Below are positions 1 to 10,372 of a stretch of 64,000 nt of DNA, in pieces (position 1 is the stretch's first letter; every line of letters begins with the position of its first letter). Where the stretch lies: NCBI GenBank assembly GCA_009869945.1, contig WIXG01000233.1:1-64000 (forward strand). The letters are read 5' to 3'. This DNA is from Mesaphorura yosii. Taxonomy: Eukaryota > Arthropoda > Collembola > Poduromorpha > Tullbergiidae. Under the pieces are notes generated by a model. It made no database searches and was not told the DNA's origin. It saw only the letters and a program-made list of their open reading frames with translations. The position numbers and the translations under genes were made by a program.

Positions 1-153
1 GTATCGGAACAAGTTACTCGTAACAAGATAACGCATTTAAATATTATTGCAATGGATGAAACTCCTATTTGGTTTGACATGGTTAGCAGTACTACAATCG
101 GACTTCATTATTGGACAGAACCGGAACGAACTAACAGCCAGTTCACCAAATGA
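1..153 (+). pseudogene. pogo/Tigger-type transposase fragment (DDE domain remnant)
   Basis: Frame 1 is open from the window edge to a stop at 151-153 and encodes 50 residues. It includes NIIAMDETPIWFDM, the hallmark around the first catalytic Asp of pogo/Tigger-like DDE transposases (Tc1/mariner superfamily), where MDET(P)xxFDM is strongly conserved. After VSSTTI the match to the family ends, replaced by unrelated residues and a stop, so the rest of the catalytic core is missing. The upstream part lies outside the window. I infer a dead, truncated copy. No terminal inverted repeat is visible on the right side. A domesticated transposase exon is less likely because of the early stop. Confidence 0.7.
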
Positions 154-943
154 TTCATACGTTTTACTAATGAATTTTGAAGTGTTCCTTAAATGATTCC
201 AAATTCTGCCAGCAATTTCTTTTGCAATTCCTGTGAGGTTTTATGTTAGCGATTTTTGAGCCCAATAAGAATGAGCCCGTATGAATGAATAAATAAATGA
301 AGACATGATCGCTTTGAATATTAACGAGTCCGCTTCGTTCTTGGAACGGTTGCACATGACGGCAACGTAAGAAAGGGGAAATTTTTTAGATTGACTAGGC
401 TCCTATTCTATTCAATAGGTTTAAGTAAAATTCGTCCTTGACGAACCGGAAAGTTCCGTTATTATGGTCATAGGGAAAAATTCTACAAACTTCTCTACAT
501 GAAACATGCAAACTAAAGGGTGTCCGCTTGGTCCCGGGTTTAAGCACCTTGAGAATGTTTTTTCAACGTGCTTATAAGCTGTCAACTGTGATTTATAAAT
601 TTTACTTCTCTCACCATATTTCGAAGAAGTCGGAAGGGAATGTTAAATTGACGAGCGTAAACATCAGAAATGTTTCAAAATTCAATTTAGTAAATTCGGA
701 TTTTATTTTCGGATTTCGTTATTAAATTCAGAACTCCGCATCTCTGCAAGCACGTCGTGCTGAGGGGCATTTCAAGCGGATGAGATTTGAGAATTAGTGT
801 CAGTCCCAAGACTCCGTGTACACTTCACATGGTAGCGGTATGCCACGGGGTCGACTTCCCAGAGCATTCTATTAGGAGAGAGAAATAGAAAAAATCTAGC
901 TATTGTAGACAATGCAACTTTTGGCATGATATGCTGGGTCCAT
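154..943. other. non-coding spacer
   Basis: No credible gene seen. Short open frames (for example 528-725) have no recognisable motif and no splice-linked partner. The right end is the likely 3' flank of the minus-strand helicase gene. Confidence 0.5.
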
Positions 944-2948
944 TCAAGAGAGAAGAGAACTTACAAAATGTCTGATATCAGCGGACGGGAACATCATACA
1001 ATAATCGTCACTGTTGTTAAATCTTCCTCTTTCTTGTTCAGCCACTTGCTCCAACACCGGAGGGACTGGCTGCCTGGCTTCCTCGAGCACCCCAATGAGC
1101 TTCGCAGCTAGCGGTCCGTCTCTATTGATTTCGAAAAAAGAAATCGCTTTCCCCTTGTTTCCAATCCGTCCAGTCCGACCAATTTGTTGCACATATTCGT
1201 CAATGCTTTCTGGCAGATCATAATTTACAACAAAAGTGACGTTTGGGATATCTAAAGCAAAAAATCAAAGAGTTTAAGCTGTGGTGGAGTGCTGGATGCT
1301 TTTGAGATTACATGGTAATTATTTACCAAGGCCTCTTGCTGCGACTCCACTTGCAACCAAGATCTGTTTTTCCTTTCGAATAAATTGGTTTAATGAATGC
1401 TCGCGCTCACTCTGAAACATTTCGCCATGTATACCAATCACAGAAAAATCGTCTCTGGTTAATCTATCAACCAATTCATGCGTGGCCAATCTTGTCTCAC
1501 AGAACACCAAGAATTTGTCTTTTTCCATCGCCCTTGATATAATTGTGGTTAAAGCATGGTATTTGTCAGTGGTTTCCACAATTTTGAAGCTTTGATCCAC
1601 ATCATACGATGCACCTCCGATAGATCCTACCACCACAAACAGGTAGGAAGTCACAAGAAATCGCTTGGCAAGTTTCTGCACAGCAGCTGGAAAAGTTGCA
1701 CTAAATATTGCTGTCGTTCTTTTCTCCTGTGGAAAGGTTTGAAAATTGACAATCTCACAGCCAAAAACTTAAAGGGCTGTATTTTCATACTTACAATAGG
1801 TGGAAGAAATTCGTAAATATTGTAAATATCTTTGATAAACCCTCCTGCGAGCATCTTGTCGGCTTCATCTACAATGACAAACTCCACATTCTCAAGTACC
1901 ATTTTCCCTTCTGTTAAGAGCTGCAGTAGTCTACCAGGCGTAGCTACAATTATTTCATACCCATCCTGCAGATGACAGATCAAAATACATGTTGCTAAGA
2001 ATTAAAAGTCAATTCTGATCTATAATTTGAAAAATGCTAAGCTCTAAACTGACCTTAAGTCGCCGGAGTTCGGCTGACGTGCTTGTGCCACCATAAACTG
2101 CAGTTGAATTAACATTCGTAGAGGTCAGATACATTTGTGATTCGTTTGCGATTTGAAGAGCCAATTCACGAACTGGAGATATGATTAATGCCCTGGGCTT
2201 TGCAGGAGCAGACTCAGACGACGGATCTGACTCCTTCCGAGATGGAAACGACTTCGATAAACTATTTATTATGGGTAGAAGAAACGAGGCCTAGATATAA
2301 GCGAGAATATAAGGAAGCAAGTTATTAGCACTAATACTAATACCTACGAATCGTTGATATTAAACGATTTACTACCCATAAAACTTACGGTTTTCCCAGA
2401 ACCAGTCTGACCACACGCCATTACGTCCCGCTTGTCCTGTATCATCGGAATTACATATTGTTGAATTGGAGTTGGCCTTTTGAACCCACATTTGCTAACG
2501 TTGGAAAGCATCTGTTCCGATAGTTCGAATTCTCGGAATGTCTTAACAGGGCGAGGGGCATTCTCTCCTGTAACCTGATCCAGATTTGACTTATTTGTTT
2601 AGTTAACTTGTGCGGAAGTTCAAAAAGTCAAAGATTTCTGCATCCTACCTTTACAGGTGCGGAATAGAGTTCTTCTAAATTAAACCCTGATCGCTGCTTC
2701 AAAGCTTTCCGTGCTTCGATGATGTCATCACCACTTCTCATGTCTGGAGGAATGTAAATCTCATATTCAGTTGTTCCATCCTCCTTATCCTTTGCCGAAG
2801 ATGATCCAGGCTTCGATGTCTTAGATTGCCACAAGGTAGAGCTTTCTGAAGTTGAACCAGCGGCTTCATTTTGAGACTTGATTCTGATTACACGGCCTCC
2901 TGCTTCAGTAGTTTCTGAAGTTTTCGTGGAAGTCGCGAGTTCACTCAT
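944..2948 (-). CDS. vasa-like DEAD-box RNA helicase
   Basis: ATP-dependent RNA helicase, closest in character to Vasa/DDX4 (germline RNP remodelling). Six exons on the minus strand: 2649-2948, 2389-2574, 2054-2290, 1795-1965, 1327-1726 and 944-1251; phases match throughout, giving 533 residues. Motifs in order: Q-motif region GFKRPTPIQ, motif I GQTGSGKT, Ia PVRELA, GG (YGGTS), Ib TPGRL, II VDEADKML, III FSATFP, V GVAARGLDIPNV, VI QQIGRTGR. The segment FVVVGSIGGASYDV resembles Vasa rather than DDX3. Two positions deviate: Ia has PV where PT is usual, and motif VI begins QQ where HR is usual, though the later arginines remain. The N-terminus (about 120 residues) is Ser/Thr/Glu-rich and has no RGG repeats or zinc knuckles. 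The C-terminus lacks the acidic Vasa tail. It may be a vasa paralogue rather than the orthologue. Confidence 0.9.
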
Positions 2949-3415
2949 TTTCAGGACACACCAACTGCTAACTACTCACTAAATATCTGAAGGAGTTGTA
3001 AAATAGTTCAACCCATCAAGCAACGCTTTTATATTGGGCTAGAGTCTAGAGAAATGACTCCGACCAATGGTTCACGAGTACCACGAGTGTACTTATATCG
3101 AGTGCAAGTCAGTCGCTCGGAGAAAGTCGTTTCGCATCGAGTGTTTGTTCGATTCTTCGCGTTTGAAACATTCAAATCGACAGAAACAAGGATGAAGGAT
3201 GAAGGATAGCATGAACAAGAACAAAGAATGGGCCATAACAGGATCCAATTCCGATATTCGTCGTTCCTGTCGTCTTTGATTGCAATTGCTGGAATTGAAA
3301 TAGGCACAGGCCTCAAAATGTGTACAATCCATACACTGATGCAAAATAAATCGAACTGTATTAGACAATTTAATGAATATAACAATTTATTATTTTATAA
3401 TTCTAATTATTTTAT
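2949..3415. other. intergenic spacer between helicase and chemoreceptor 1
   Basis: Short overlapping open frames on both strands but no conserved domain and no splice partner. The region holds the promoter of the minus-strand helicase and the 3' flank of the receptor gene. TTTATT near 3386 reads as AATAAA on the minus strand, a plausible polyadenylation signal for receptor 1. Confidence 0.45.
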
Positions 3416-5101
3416 TTATATAATGCTTCTATAAGTTTTGTTTTTCCCAAGCATGAGCAATGCCTTCAGTGTATACAGTATCAGGAAGAGGACCATCTTG
3501 TATGTCGTGCTTCTAGCAATGTACAAGAAATTCCCAACCCAGATCTTCAACGGAGCACACGACTTCAACGATGTATGGTACAGCAGTGAACTATGGTTTG
3601 CCTGGCGGAGGTTTATCCGGGGAAAACTTTGATAGCTGCTTACGAATTTCGTAGAGTTTACATTGATTTTGGCCACCATGGGTATTACCGTCAGCAGAAA
3701 TATGACCATCGTTCCGCCAATGGATGTGGTCGTGACTAAAATGTACCAAGGGAGCTGTCGATGGAAAGTCACGCCAACACAATTTGCGATGATTGCAAGA
3801 AAGTACAGGGCGAATATCAGGCACGGTGCTATGAATGGCCGTGTGATGGAATTTTGTATGCTGACGACGATATGAAGACAGCGGTACACGTGCAATCCGA
3901 CTTTAATGCGCACATGAGTCTGGACAATATTTAGAAGAGTGGACAAAATGGTCGAAGTGTAGCCCATTCCGCCTATTGTGACGATGTACGCGAGCTGCGC
4001 TGCCAAAAGTGTATGGGCGGACACTGCTACGCTGTACAAGACAATGACTATCGCCGAGAGAAGTGTCGAGTGTCTTGTTGCCAGTTTTATAATCAACAAG
4101 ACTGGATATCGCTTGTCCAGAGGATCGCAAAAGTAGAATAGTGCCAAAGAAAGCGGTTGAAACATCACGACGACAATGGAAGAGTTCAAAATTACTTTCC
4201 ATGTTCTTGAACTCTCCTTCGGTGCCATTCTTGGATTGGCAGGATGTCGGTTTATGAACCCTGCAACGCGGATATTTTGGCTTTACTTTCCTCTAGTCTA
4301 GTTTACTTTCCTTCTATTTCTAAATAATGAATGAAATATGAAACGGGGCATTTCAACTTTTTCAGGCAAGATCTATAAAGCACATTTCCTTTTCCTTCAC
4401 TTGTTTCCTTGCACCTTTGCAAGTGTGACACTGGTGGGGTTTGGGTCCTTTTGCTCCGCACCAAGACAGGCTGCCGAACATGGGTCAGGCGCCGCTTGCC
4501 GGCTCCGCCAGTGTCACCCCCACCCTGTATTACCCCATTCGAGCCTGAGAATGTTGCCCAGAGGATCAAGAAAAACCCTCAAATGAGGTAACCCTTCTCC
4601 GTAATACAGAGCCAGCCAACTGGAAGTCCCATCCAAGCAACTATCCCGACTGTGCCTGCTTAACTTAAGTGTTCTGATGGGAACTGGTGTCCTGCACAGC
4701 TAAGGCTAGCTCTACTTCTATTTCTAAATATTAAGCATTGAAACGATCGAGCATTTACCTTCGATGAGACTGAATAAATTCAGAGTAGCATTAATAGCAG
4801 AGCAAATTTCCATCTTGTTCATAGCGAGACTAAAGTGTAAAAGCGCCGCGACGGTAGACGCGCTTACGTATCCAAAGTGTATTTCGATGCTCATCAGACT
4901 GGAACTCCAGGAGCCATTCAAGACTTTAACTAATGCTATCCACGAATACGCGATATACGCCCAGAACAGAATCAGATTGAACAAATAGACACGCAGCGCC
5001 CAACCCGTTGCAACTTCGAATTTGGATGCGGTGAAATTCCATTGGATAGGAAATACTCTCAACTTATTGAGGAAACGAAGATACGAATCGACCAGGCTCA
5101 T
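3416..5101 (-). CDS. 7TM chemoreceptor, gustatory-receptor-like (cluster member 1)
   Basis: Predicted ligand-gated chemoreceptor of the arthropod gustatory receptor superfamily, acting in the sensory-neuron membrane. Two exons: 4759-5101 and 3416-4260, joined at a phase-1 intron (last residue before it Glu, split Gly), giving 395 residues, usual for this family. It shows about seven hydrophobic segments, an early FPIQWNF motif near residue 18, and a C-terminal block LKSCAPLKIWVGNF followed by a last hydrophobic helix with YKMVLFLILYTLKALL. The two neighbours share the same N- and C-terminal motifs and the same intron, so this is a tandem duplicate. The insect-type TY...QF signature in TM7 is absent. 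The intron is unusually long because it contains a SINE. The ligand is unknown. Confidence 0.85.
4311..4326. repeat. target-site duplication, left copy
   Basis: CTTCTATTTCTAAATA, identical to 4715-4730; flanks the SINE. Confidence 0.85.
4327..4714 (-). mobile_element. SINE with 5S rRNA-like head (SINE3-like)
   Basis: A 388 bp insertion in the intron of chemoreceptor 1, bounded by a 16 bp direct repeat at 4311-4326 and 4715-4730 (CTTCTATTTCTAAATA). On the minus strand it starts, four bases inside the duplication, with a 100 nt 5S rRNA-like stretch (4611-4710). This contains a box A-like AAGTTAAGCAGG, GTCGGG, and a box C-like GCTTGGATGGGACTTCC, the internal pol III promoter of 5S genes. About 280 nt of unrelated body follows (GC-rich, rich in GGTGGGG/GTGACACTGG motifs), ending in an AT-rich tail. 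Structure, duplication and promoter together mark a retroposed 5S-derived SINE. The family is not one I can name. Confidence 0.85.
4715..4730. repeat. target-site duplication, right copy
   Basis: CTTCTATTTCTAAATA, identical to 4311-4326; adjoins the 5' (5S-like) end of the SINE. Confidence 0.85.
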
Positions 5102-5702
5102 TTTTAGAACGACCTACTGATCAGCGTATTGCACAAGCGAATCATAAACTGAGACTCAAATTATAGGTTTGCTCATTTGTGTCAAAAAATTGAGAGTGAA
5201 ATCGATTATTCTAATGTAGGGCTACGTGATCGTCACTGCCACATTGAAAATTCAGCCTAGTTAATGGACGCGACAGGATTTGGGTGGACTATTGCGTCTC
5301 TTTATTCAAACACGTCAAACAAATTCCGAGTACCACCAAACTCAAACTCGAGCATTTAATACTTCTTCTAGGATGCTTAGTTGACCTTTTCGAAATTTTA
5401 AAGTTTCATCATGATTACAAAGCACGAACAACTGGGCAAAGCCACACGCTTCACGCGTGCTGATCCGTTCGTACTTGCTATTCCACTCCAATCATCAGGT
5501 GCAAGCCTCCACGCTTCAATAACATAAATTTTATTTTGAAATGTAATACTCAACCTGAACAATTTCCAGTGGACATTCATTTTTAATCCGCGAAGGCGAA
5601 TTCGCCAGTAAGCTTCACAATCGGATTTTCCAGATTAATTTGTCCTTATACTGTGTGACTTTCTTATTCAACATAGTTCACCTTTTCAAGTACTTGATAC
5701 TG
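5102..5702. other. spacer between chemoreceptors 1 and 2
   Basis: No supported gene. It holds the promoter region of receptor 1 (minus strand) and the 3' end of receptor 2. Open frames here have no family motif. Confidence 0.45.
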
Positions 5703-6997
5703 CTACTTTTGTCTACCAAATAGTAAAAGTGCTCTCATGGTATACAAGACCCAGAGCAGGACCAGTTTATAAATTAATCCTTTCGATAAGTAATTGAAAT
5801 TACCCATCCACAGTTTGAGTGGTGCGCACGACCGCAGAAACTTGGTGCAAAACAGCAAATTTTCTCCAGTATAGTGAGCCCGAGCATATTTAGTCCAGTT
5901 TGTGACGAAATCCCTTGAGTACGCATTAATGTTAGCGGTTCCGGGTATAACTGTGAGAAATACCACAAGGACGATTGATGAGATGGTCACACACACCGGA
6001 AACATAAACATCGGAATGGAGCTGTGAAACCGAATGCAAATAAAATTCAATGCGACTCCGGCCGCGTAGAGAGTAAACATGCAGAACGGCGACAGGAACG
6101 GACGAATCACGCTATTCAAATGCTGCGTCAAAAGTTGCAGTTGGCGAAATGCTAATCCCGGAAAGGCTGGAGATGATTTCTTTGACTCGGGCGACTCTGG
6201 GCGGTTGGCAACACGCTTCAGTGCGGACAATATTGTGTACATTTGGTACGTACTGTAGGCTAGCATAAATACGGCGTGGTGGTAGCATAGGAGGACTCCG
6301 ATGAAAATGACGGGGAAGTAGAGACAAACCACGGAAAATGAGACCAAATTGTAGGATTCGTCAGAACCCGCGGCGGCAACCAGGAGCCAGACTGGAACTA
6401 GTCTCATAAACGGGTTAGTGAAATAAAACAGGATGATACCAAGTTCACCCAATGCGAAGGCTATCATGCATAGATGCAGAAAAATATCCCATGCTGATAC
6501 CTCCTTCCGCTGAGAGAGGTTTGAATTTGGCTGCGTCTCTGACTCTAATTTAAGAAAAATACATTTGAGAATGGTGACCTCAGGATTCAGAATAATGAAC
6601 ACGCATTTTGCCTGTAGTCGTATTACTTACCGGCCGCCTGCTTGGAAAACTCAAAGGTGGTGTTTATCAAATCACAAAACTCCACTCTATGTACCGTCGT
6701 ATCAATGCTGATCGCCAGCAGGCAAGTACATACAATTGCCTCTCCCACATGCAGCCCGTTGTCTAATAGGCTTGACTCAAGTGTCCCTTGGAGAGCTAAG
6801 GGTAATGAAATCCACACATAGACCATATGCAAGGCAGTTATTGCGAAATAAACGCAAAGCAAAAGTTGCAAATTCTTGGACTCAATAACTTCACACTTCC
6901 TTGCATTAAAATTCCACTTGATGGGGAATAAATTAAGAGTCTCAACAAATTTGAGATACGTACGTACTCTTTTCGCGGTGTTCTTATGCACATACAT
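5703..6997 (-). CDS. 7TM chemoreceptor, gustatory-receptor-like (cluster member 2)
   Basis: Second tandem member of the receptor cluster. Exons 6631-6997 and 5703-6544 join through an 86 bp phase-1 intron (donor GTAAGT, acceptor TTAAATTAG), giving 402 residues. The start ATG at 6997 opens MYVHKNTAKRV. The motif FPIKWNF near residue 25, seven hydrophobic stretches and the C-terminal block LRSCAPLKLWMGNF with a final helix containing YKLVLLWVLYTMRALLLF match members 1 and 3. The intron sits at the homologous place. Function as a taste or odour receptor is inferred from the family; the stimulus is unknown. Confidence 0.85.
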
Positions 6998-7219
6998 TTT
7001 GAACTTATTTTACAAGCACAAACTTAGGCTTTGAATTTGTTCTGAGGACTGAAATCAGGAATGAATATAGTCTGGGCGTCTTGAATTGAATTTGATCAAA
7101 GTCAGTTTCATCTTAAAATTGATATTTTATCGCGATTAAGAGGCGTATACATTACCAAATTGCAATTTTCAATGTATTAGAGAAATTGAAGTGTATAAAT
7201 GAAGCTTTTAGACTGACGA

Positions 7220-8504
7220 CTAATGGCGTCCTTTCTCCTTGACTCCAAACAAAAGGAGTGCTTTCATTGTGTGCAAAACAAGAAAGAGTGTCATTTTGTA
7301 TGTTGAGCTCTTAGTAACCACAAAGAAGTCACCAAAAGGAGGTTTTACTGGACCGCAGGATTTGATGAATGCCAGATGAATTTTCTTCTCCACTCCTTCG
7401 CAATTTGCTCGAAAATAATTACCCCAGACACGGGGAAATTGAGATGATTCAATGTACAAGCTGGCTGTGCCCGGTATCATTATCAGTAAGATTGCAATAA
7501 TTCCCAGCGACATGTTCAAAAGAAACACAAACCCTTGAATGGACAGGCGGGTATGAAAACTGATCAGCATGTAGTTCGAAGTTATTCCAAATGCGTATAT
7601 AAAGACCAATACGGCCAGTGACAAGAAGTATCGAATTATAGCCGCGTGCTCCTGGTGGTAGACATAAACACAACGATAGATATGAAACGACTCGCTAATT
7701 TTGAGGGCATCCTTCTGTGAAGGGACCACTAAGCACTTTTGCAGCCAAAACAATGACGAGTAGAGTATGTAGCCCAGGAATAGAGTGTGAACTAATACAT
7801 ACTGCATCGTTTGAATTGCTTGGAATAAAAATACCAGTGAATACGACAGAGCTATCAGGATGGACACGACAGAATGCGGTTGGTAGTACTCGTACAGAAC
7901 CCAAGTTGGAAACCACAACCCCCTCGGCCTACTCCAAAAGAATAGATACAGTGTGCAAGGTTGCACGATTGCAAACCCAACAATTAAAGCCTGAACCACG
8001 ACTTCCCAATTTGCAGCCTTGGCCTCGTGAATGGGTTTAGGCTTACTCGTTCCAGCTGCGCCCTTCACCCGTACATGGAACGTTTCTAAGAATAAAAGGA
8101 CGCTCTGAGATTAAATTAAGACCTTCTTACTCTTAGCAACTCTCACCATTTAGGCCTTCAAAGGTCTCCCTTCCGGTATTCAGCAGCTGACACCACTCTT
8201 TTCTCTGTTGGACCAGTCGAGCCTGAACTCCGAAGTTGAGCGTTGCACCAACCCCAAATGTGTAGAGAAGTGCGGTACTAACAAGGTCTGATGTCACAGA
8301 GCCCTTCAGGAGGAGAATGAAAACCGTCCAGTAATAGACCACGTGCAGGCCGAAAAATAAAACATTAAAATACAGCAAGTTAATTGTCCTTAAAGAAACC
8401 ACTTCGAATTTTCCTTTCAACAAATTATAACTGATGGGAAATATCTTGAAGAAATCAACGTAAAGAAGATAAAACTTGCGCAATCGCCGGGTTAACGAAT
8501 GCAT
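7220..8504 (-). CDS. 7TM chemoreceptor, gustatory-receptor-like (cluster member 3)
   Basis: Third and most divergent tandem member. Exons 8147-8504 and 7220-8085 join through a 61 bp phase-1 intron (donor GTGAGAG, acceptor TTATTCTTAG), giving 407 residues. Shared features are FPISYNL near residue 22, seven hydrophobic segments, IKSCGPVKPPFGDF and a terminal helix with YKMTLFLVLHTMKALLLFG. The Gly-Pro-Val-Lys variant of the SCAPLK block and the changed loop suggest an older split from members 1 and 2. The reading frame is intact, so it is probably functional. Confidence 0.85.
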
Positions 8505-9300
8505 CTTCTGAGAAGACTTGATGTGGAACGCAATGGAGGTACTGCGCTTCAGAAATTCTGAGTTTGTTTTATAAAGAAAAGATGATGCAAAATAAATGCG
8601 AAACTTAATACTTAATATCTCATACCTTGCGAATTCTCGCCTGGTGTCTTTTTACACGCTTCGGCTTTTTGGCTCAAGCCGGAAACGACTAGCTTTTTGC
8701 ACTCCATTCCAGCTGTTCAAAAATGTTAAGCAGACGCTTAACAATGGTCATACCACATGCATGAAAGCTCGGAGCTGGTGTAATTGCACCAAACGAAAAA
8801 TTCAGCTGAAACCGTGGACATCTATGGTTGAAGGCGATTTCGTCTTCGCATGTAACTAATGTGTAATGGAGTTTCATAAAATGCTTCAGCAATCTACATT
8901 TGAAAGCCGATGGCTTCTTTCATTCTCTTAAATGAGAAAATTTAATCCTGCTGGAACTTTTCGGATGAATTTTACCATTTAAAAAAATGATACTTAATTT
9001 TTCACCAAGTTAGTTTGCCTTATGACTGACACAACTGCTTTCTGTGGTATTTCATTTCCTTGCATGTTGTATGGTAATGTATTCATGGCTCATATGAACG
9101 GCAGCACAGTTCAATTATTAGTTGGGAATGTCTGTATTTCAGGAATGATGAACATTGACATGACCATCAAATATTTAATATCAAGCTACACTGAAAATAC
9201 TCAGAATTTTCCATATTTAATTATCAGAGCTTCAAAGCTTCTACTCAGCTGATGCCATTTTACCACTTATCAGAATCGACGCTCGGATTTAAACTGCCTT
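8505..9300. other. intergenic, AT-rich
   Basis: Nothing recognisable. Open frames at 8596-8859 and 9022-9252 lack motifs and splice partners. Receptor 3 promoter lies at the left end and the dioxygenase 3' flank at the right. Confidence 0.45.
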
Positions 9301-10372
9301 CTAATGTCGTTTGTTGATATCAGCGTCCACTTTCACATTTCGTCCCCGTAAAACCATTCCGTGGCATGGGGAAATGTGTACCTGCGCCAGCGGTTCGTCT
9401 TCCGCAGCCATCATCTTGAATATACACAAAGCATTTTAGCCCGGACGCTTGACCTTGTTTCTATATATTAATTGGTACCTGAAATAGAAGCATGCGTCTG
9501 TCTCTATTCGATTTGTTGGGGTGGCTTCCATGGACTAAAAGGTAAGAAAATATGACCACGTCACCCTTCTTGGCGTTGACGGGCATGCCTTTGTCCAATT
9601 TGAATTCTTCCTGCTCAATTCAAAATTCATGAATCGCACGTGAAGGGAGAAGCTCGTTTCATAGTTACGGCTCGGTTTACCTGGTCAACATATTTGTGTA
9701 TTGTGGCATCAGAATGATTTTCCAGGGGTCCCAACTTATGTGAACCAGGAAACACAACAAGTCCGCCATTTTCTTCGCCACAGTCTTCCAAATGAATAAA
9801 AATTGCAGTCATTGTGTGATTTTTGAATGGGAAGTAATGATAGTCCTGAGGAAAAAATAGACGGCATGACTTGCGTCAAAGGTTGAGCTGCCAATTTTTA
9901 ACGTACTTGGTGCGCTGGAAATGGCGAACCCACTTCGGGTGGCTTGACATGCGCCTTTGTATGATGCAACAAAATATTCGGTGACCCAATTACATTTGAC
10001 ACAACATCCAGAAGCTTGTCATTAAGCAGCATTTTTGTAAATATTGCATTGTGGCACTGGAGATTGTGAATGGAAAGAACCTTGGAACAGAGCAAACAAT
10101 GTCAATGCCAAAGGTCATTATCACCTTCAGGGTTTTACTTAACTCACCGATGTCTTTCCCTCACCCGCACCTTTCTTGTCCCTCCAGCTCCCTTCCCATG
10201 TTGCCTCCAAGTTGCATTGCTCTTGCTTCTTCACTTCGAACAACTCGTCGTATGCTTTGACACATTCGTCAATTTCGTCGCTGGTAAACACACTGCTAAG
10301 ATGCAAGTATCCATTCCTTTCGTACAGCTCTTTTTCTGTCACAATGTCACGAGAAAACTGTTGGGACATCAT
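9301..10372 (-). CDS. phytanoyl-CoA dioxygenase family protein
   Basis: Fe(II)/2-oxoglutarate-dependent oxygenase of the PhyH family, probably hydroxylating a fatty acyl-CoA or related lipid. Five exons on the minus strand: 10148-10372, 9907-10080, 9681-9845, 9479-9610 and 9301-9414. All introns are phase 0, giving 269 residues. The double-stranded beta-helix ligands are visible: His-Gln-Asp of the HxD iron motif (FPAHQDYHYF), the distal His in YLLVHGSHP, and the 2-oxoglutarate Arg in NRDRRML. Family blocks LLHHTKAHVKPPEVGSPF, GLVVFPGSHKLGP and VLRGRN are also present. No peroxisomal PTS1 is seen (it ends NKRH), and no N-terminal targeting sequence is obvious. The exact substrate cannot be told; it is closer to PHYH-like enzymes than to PHYHD1. 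Confidence 0.92.
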
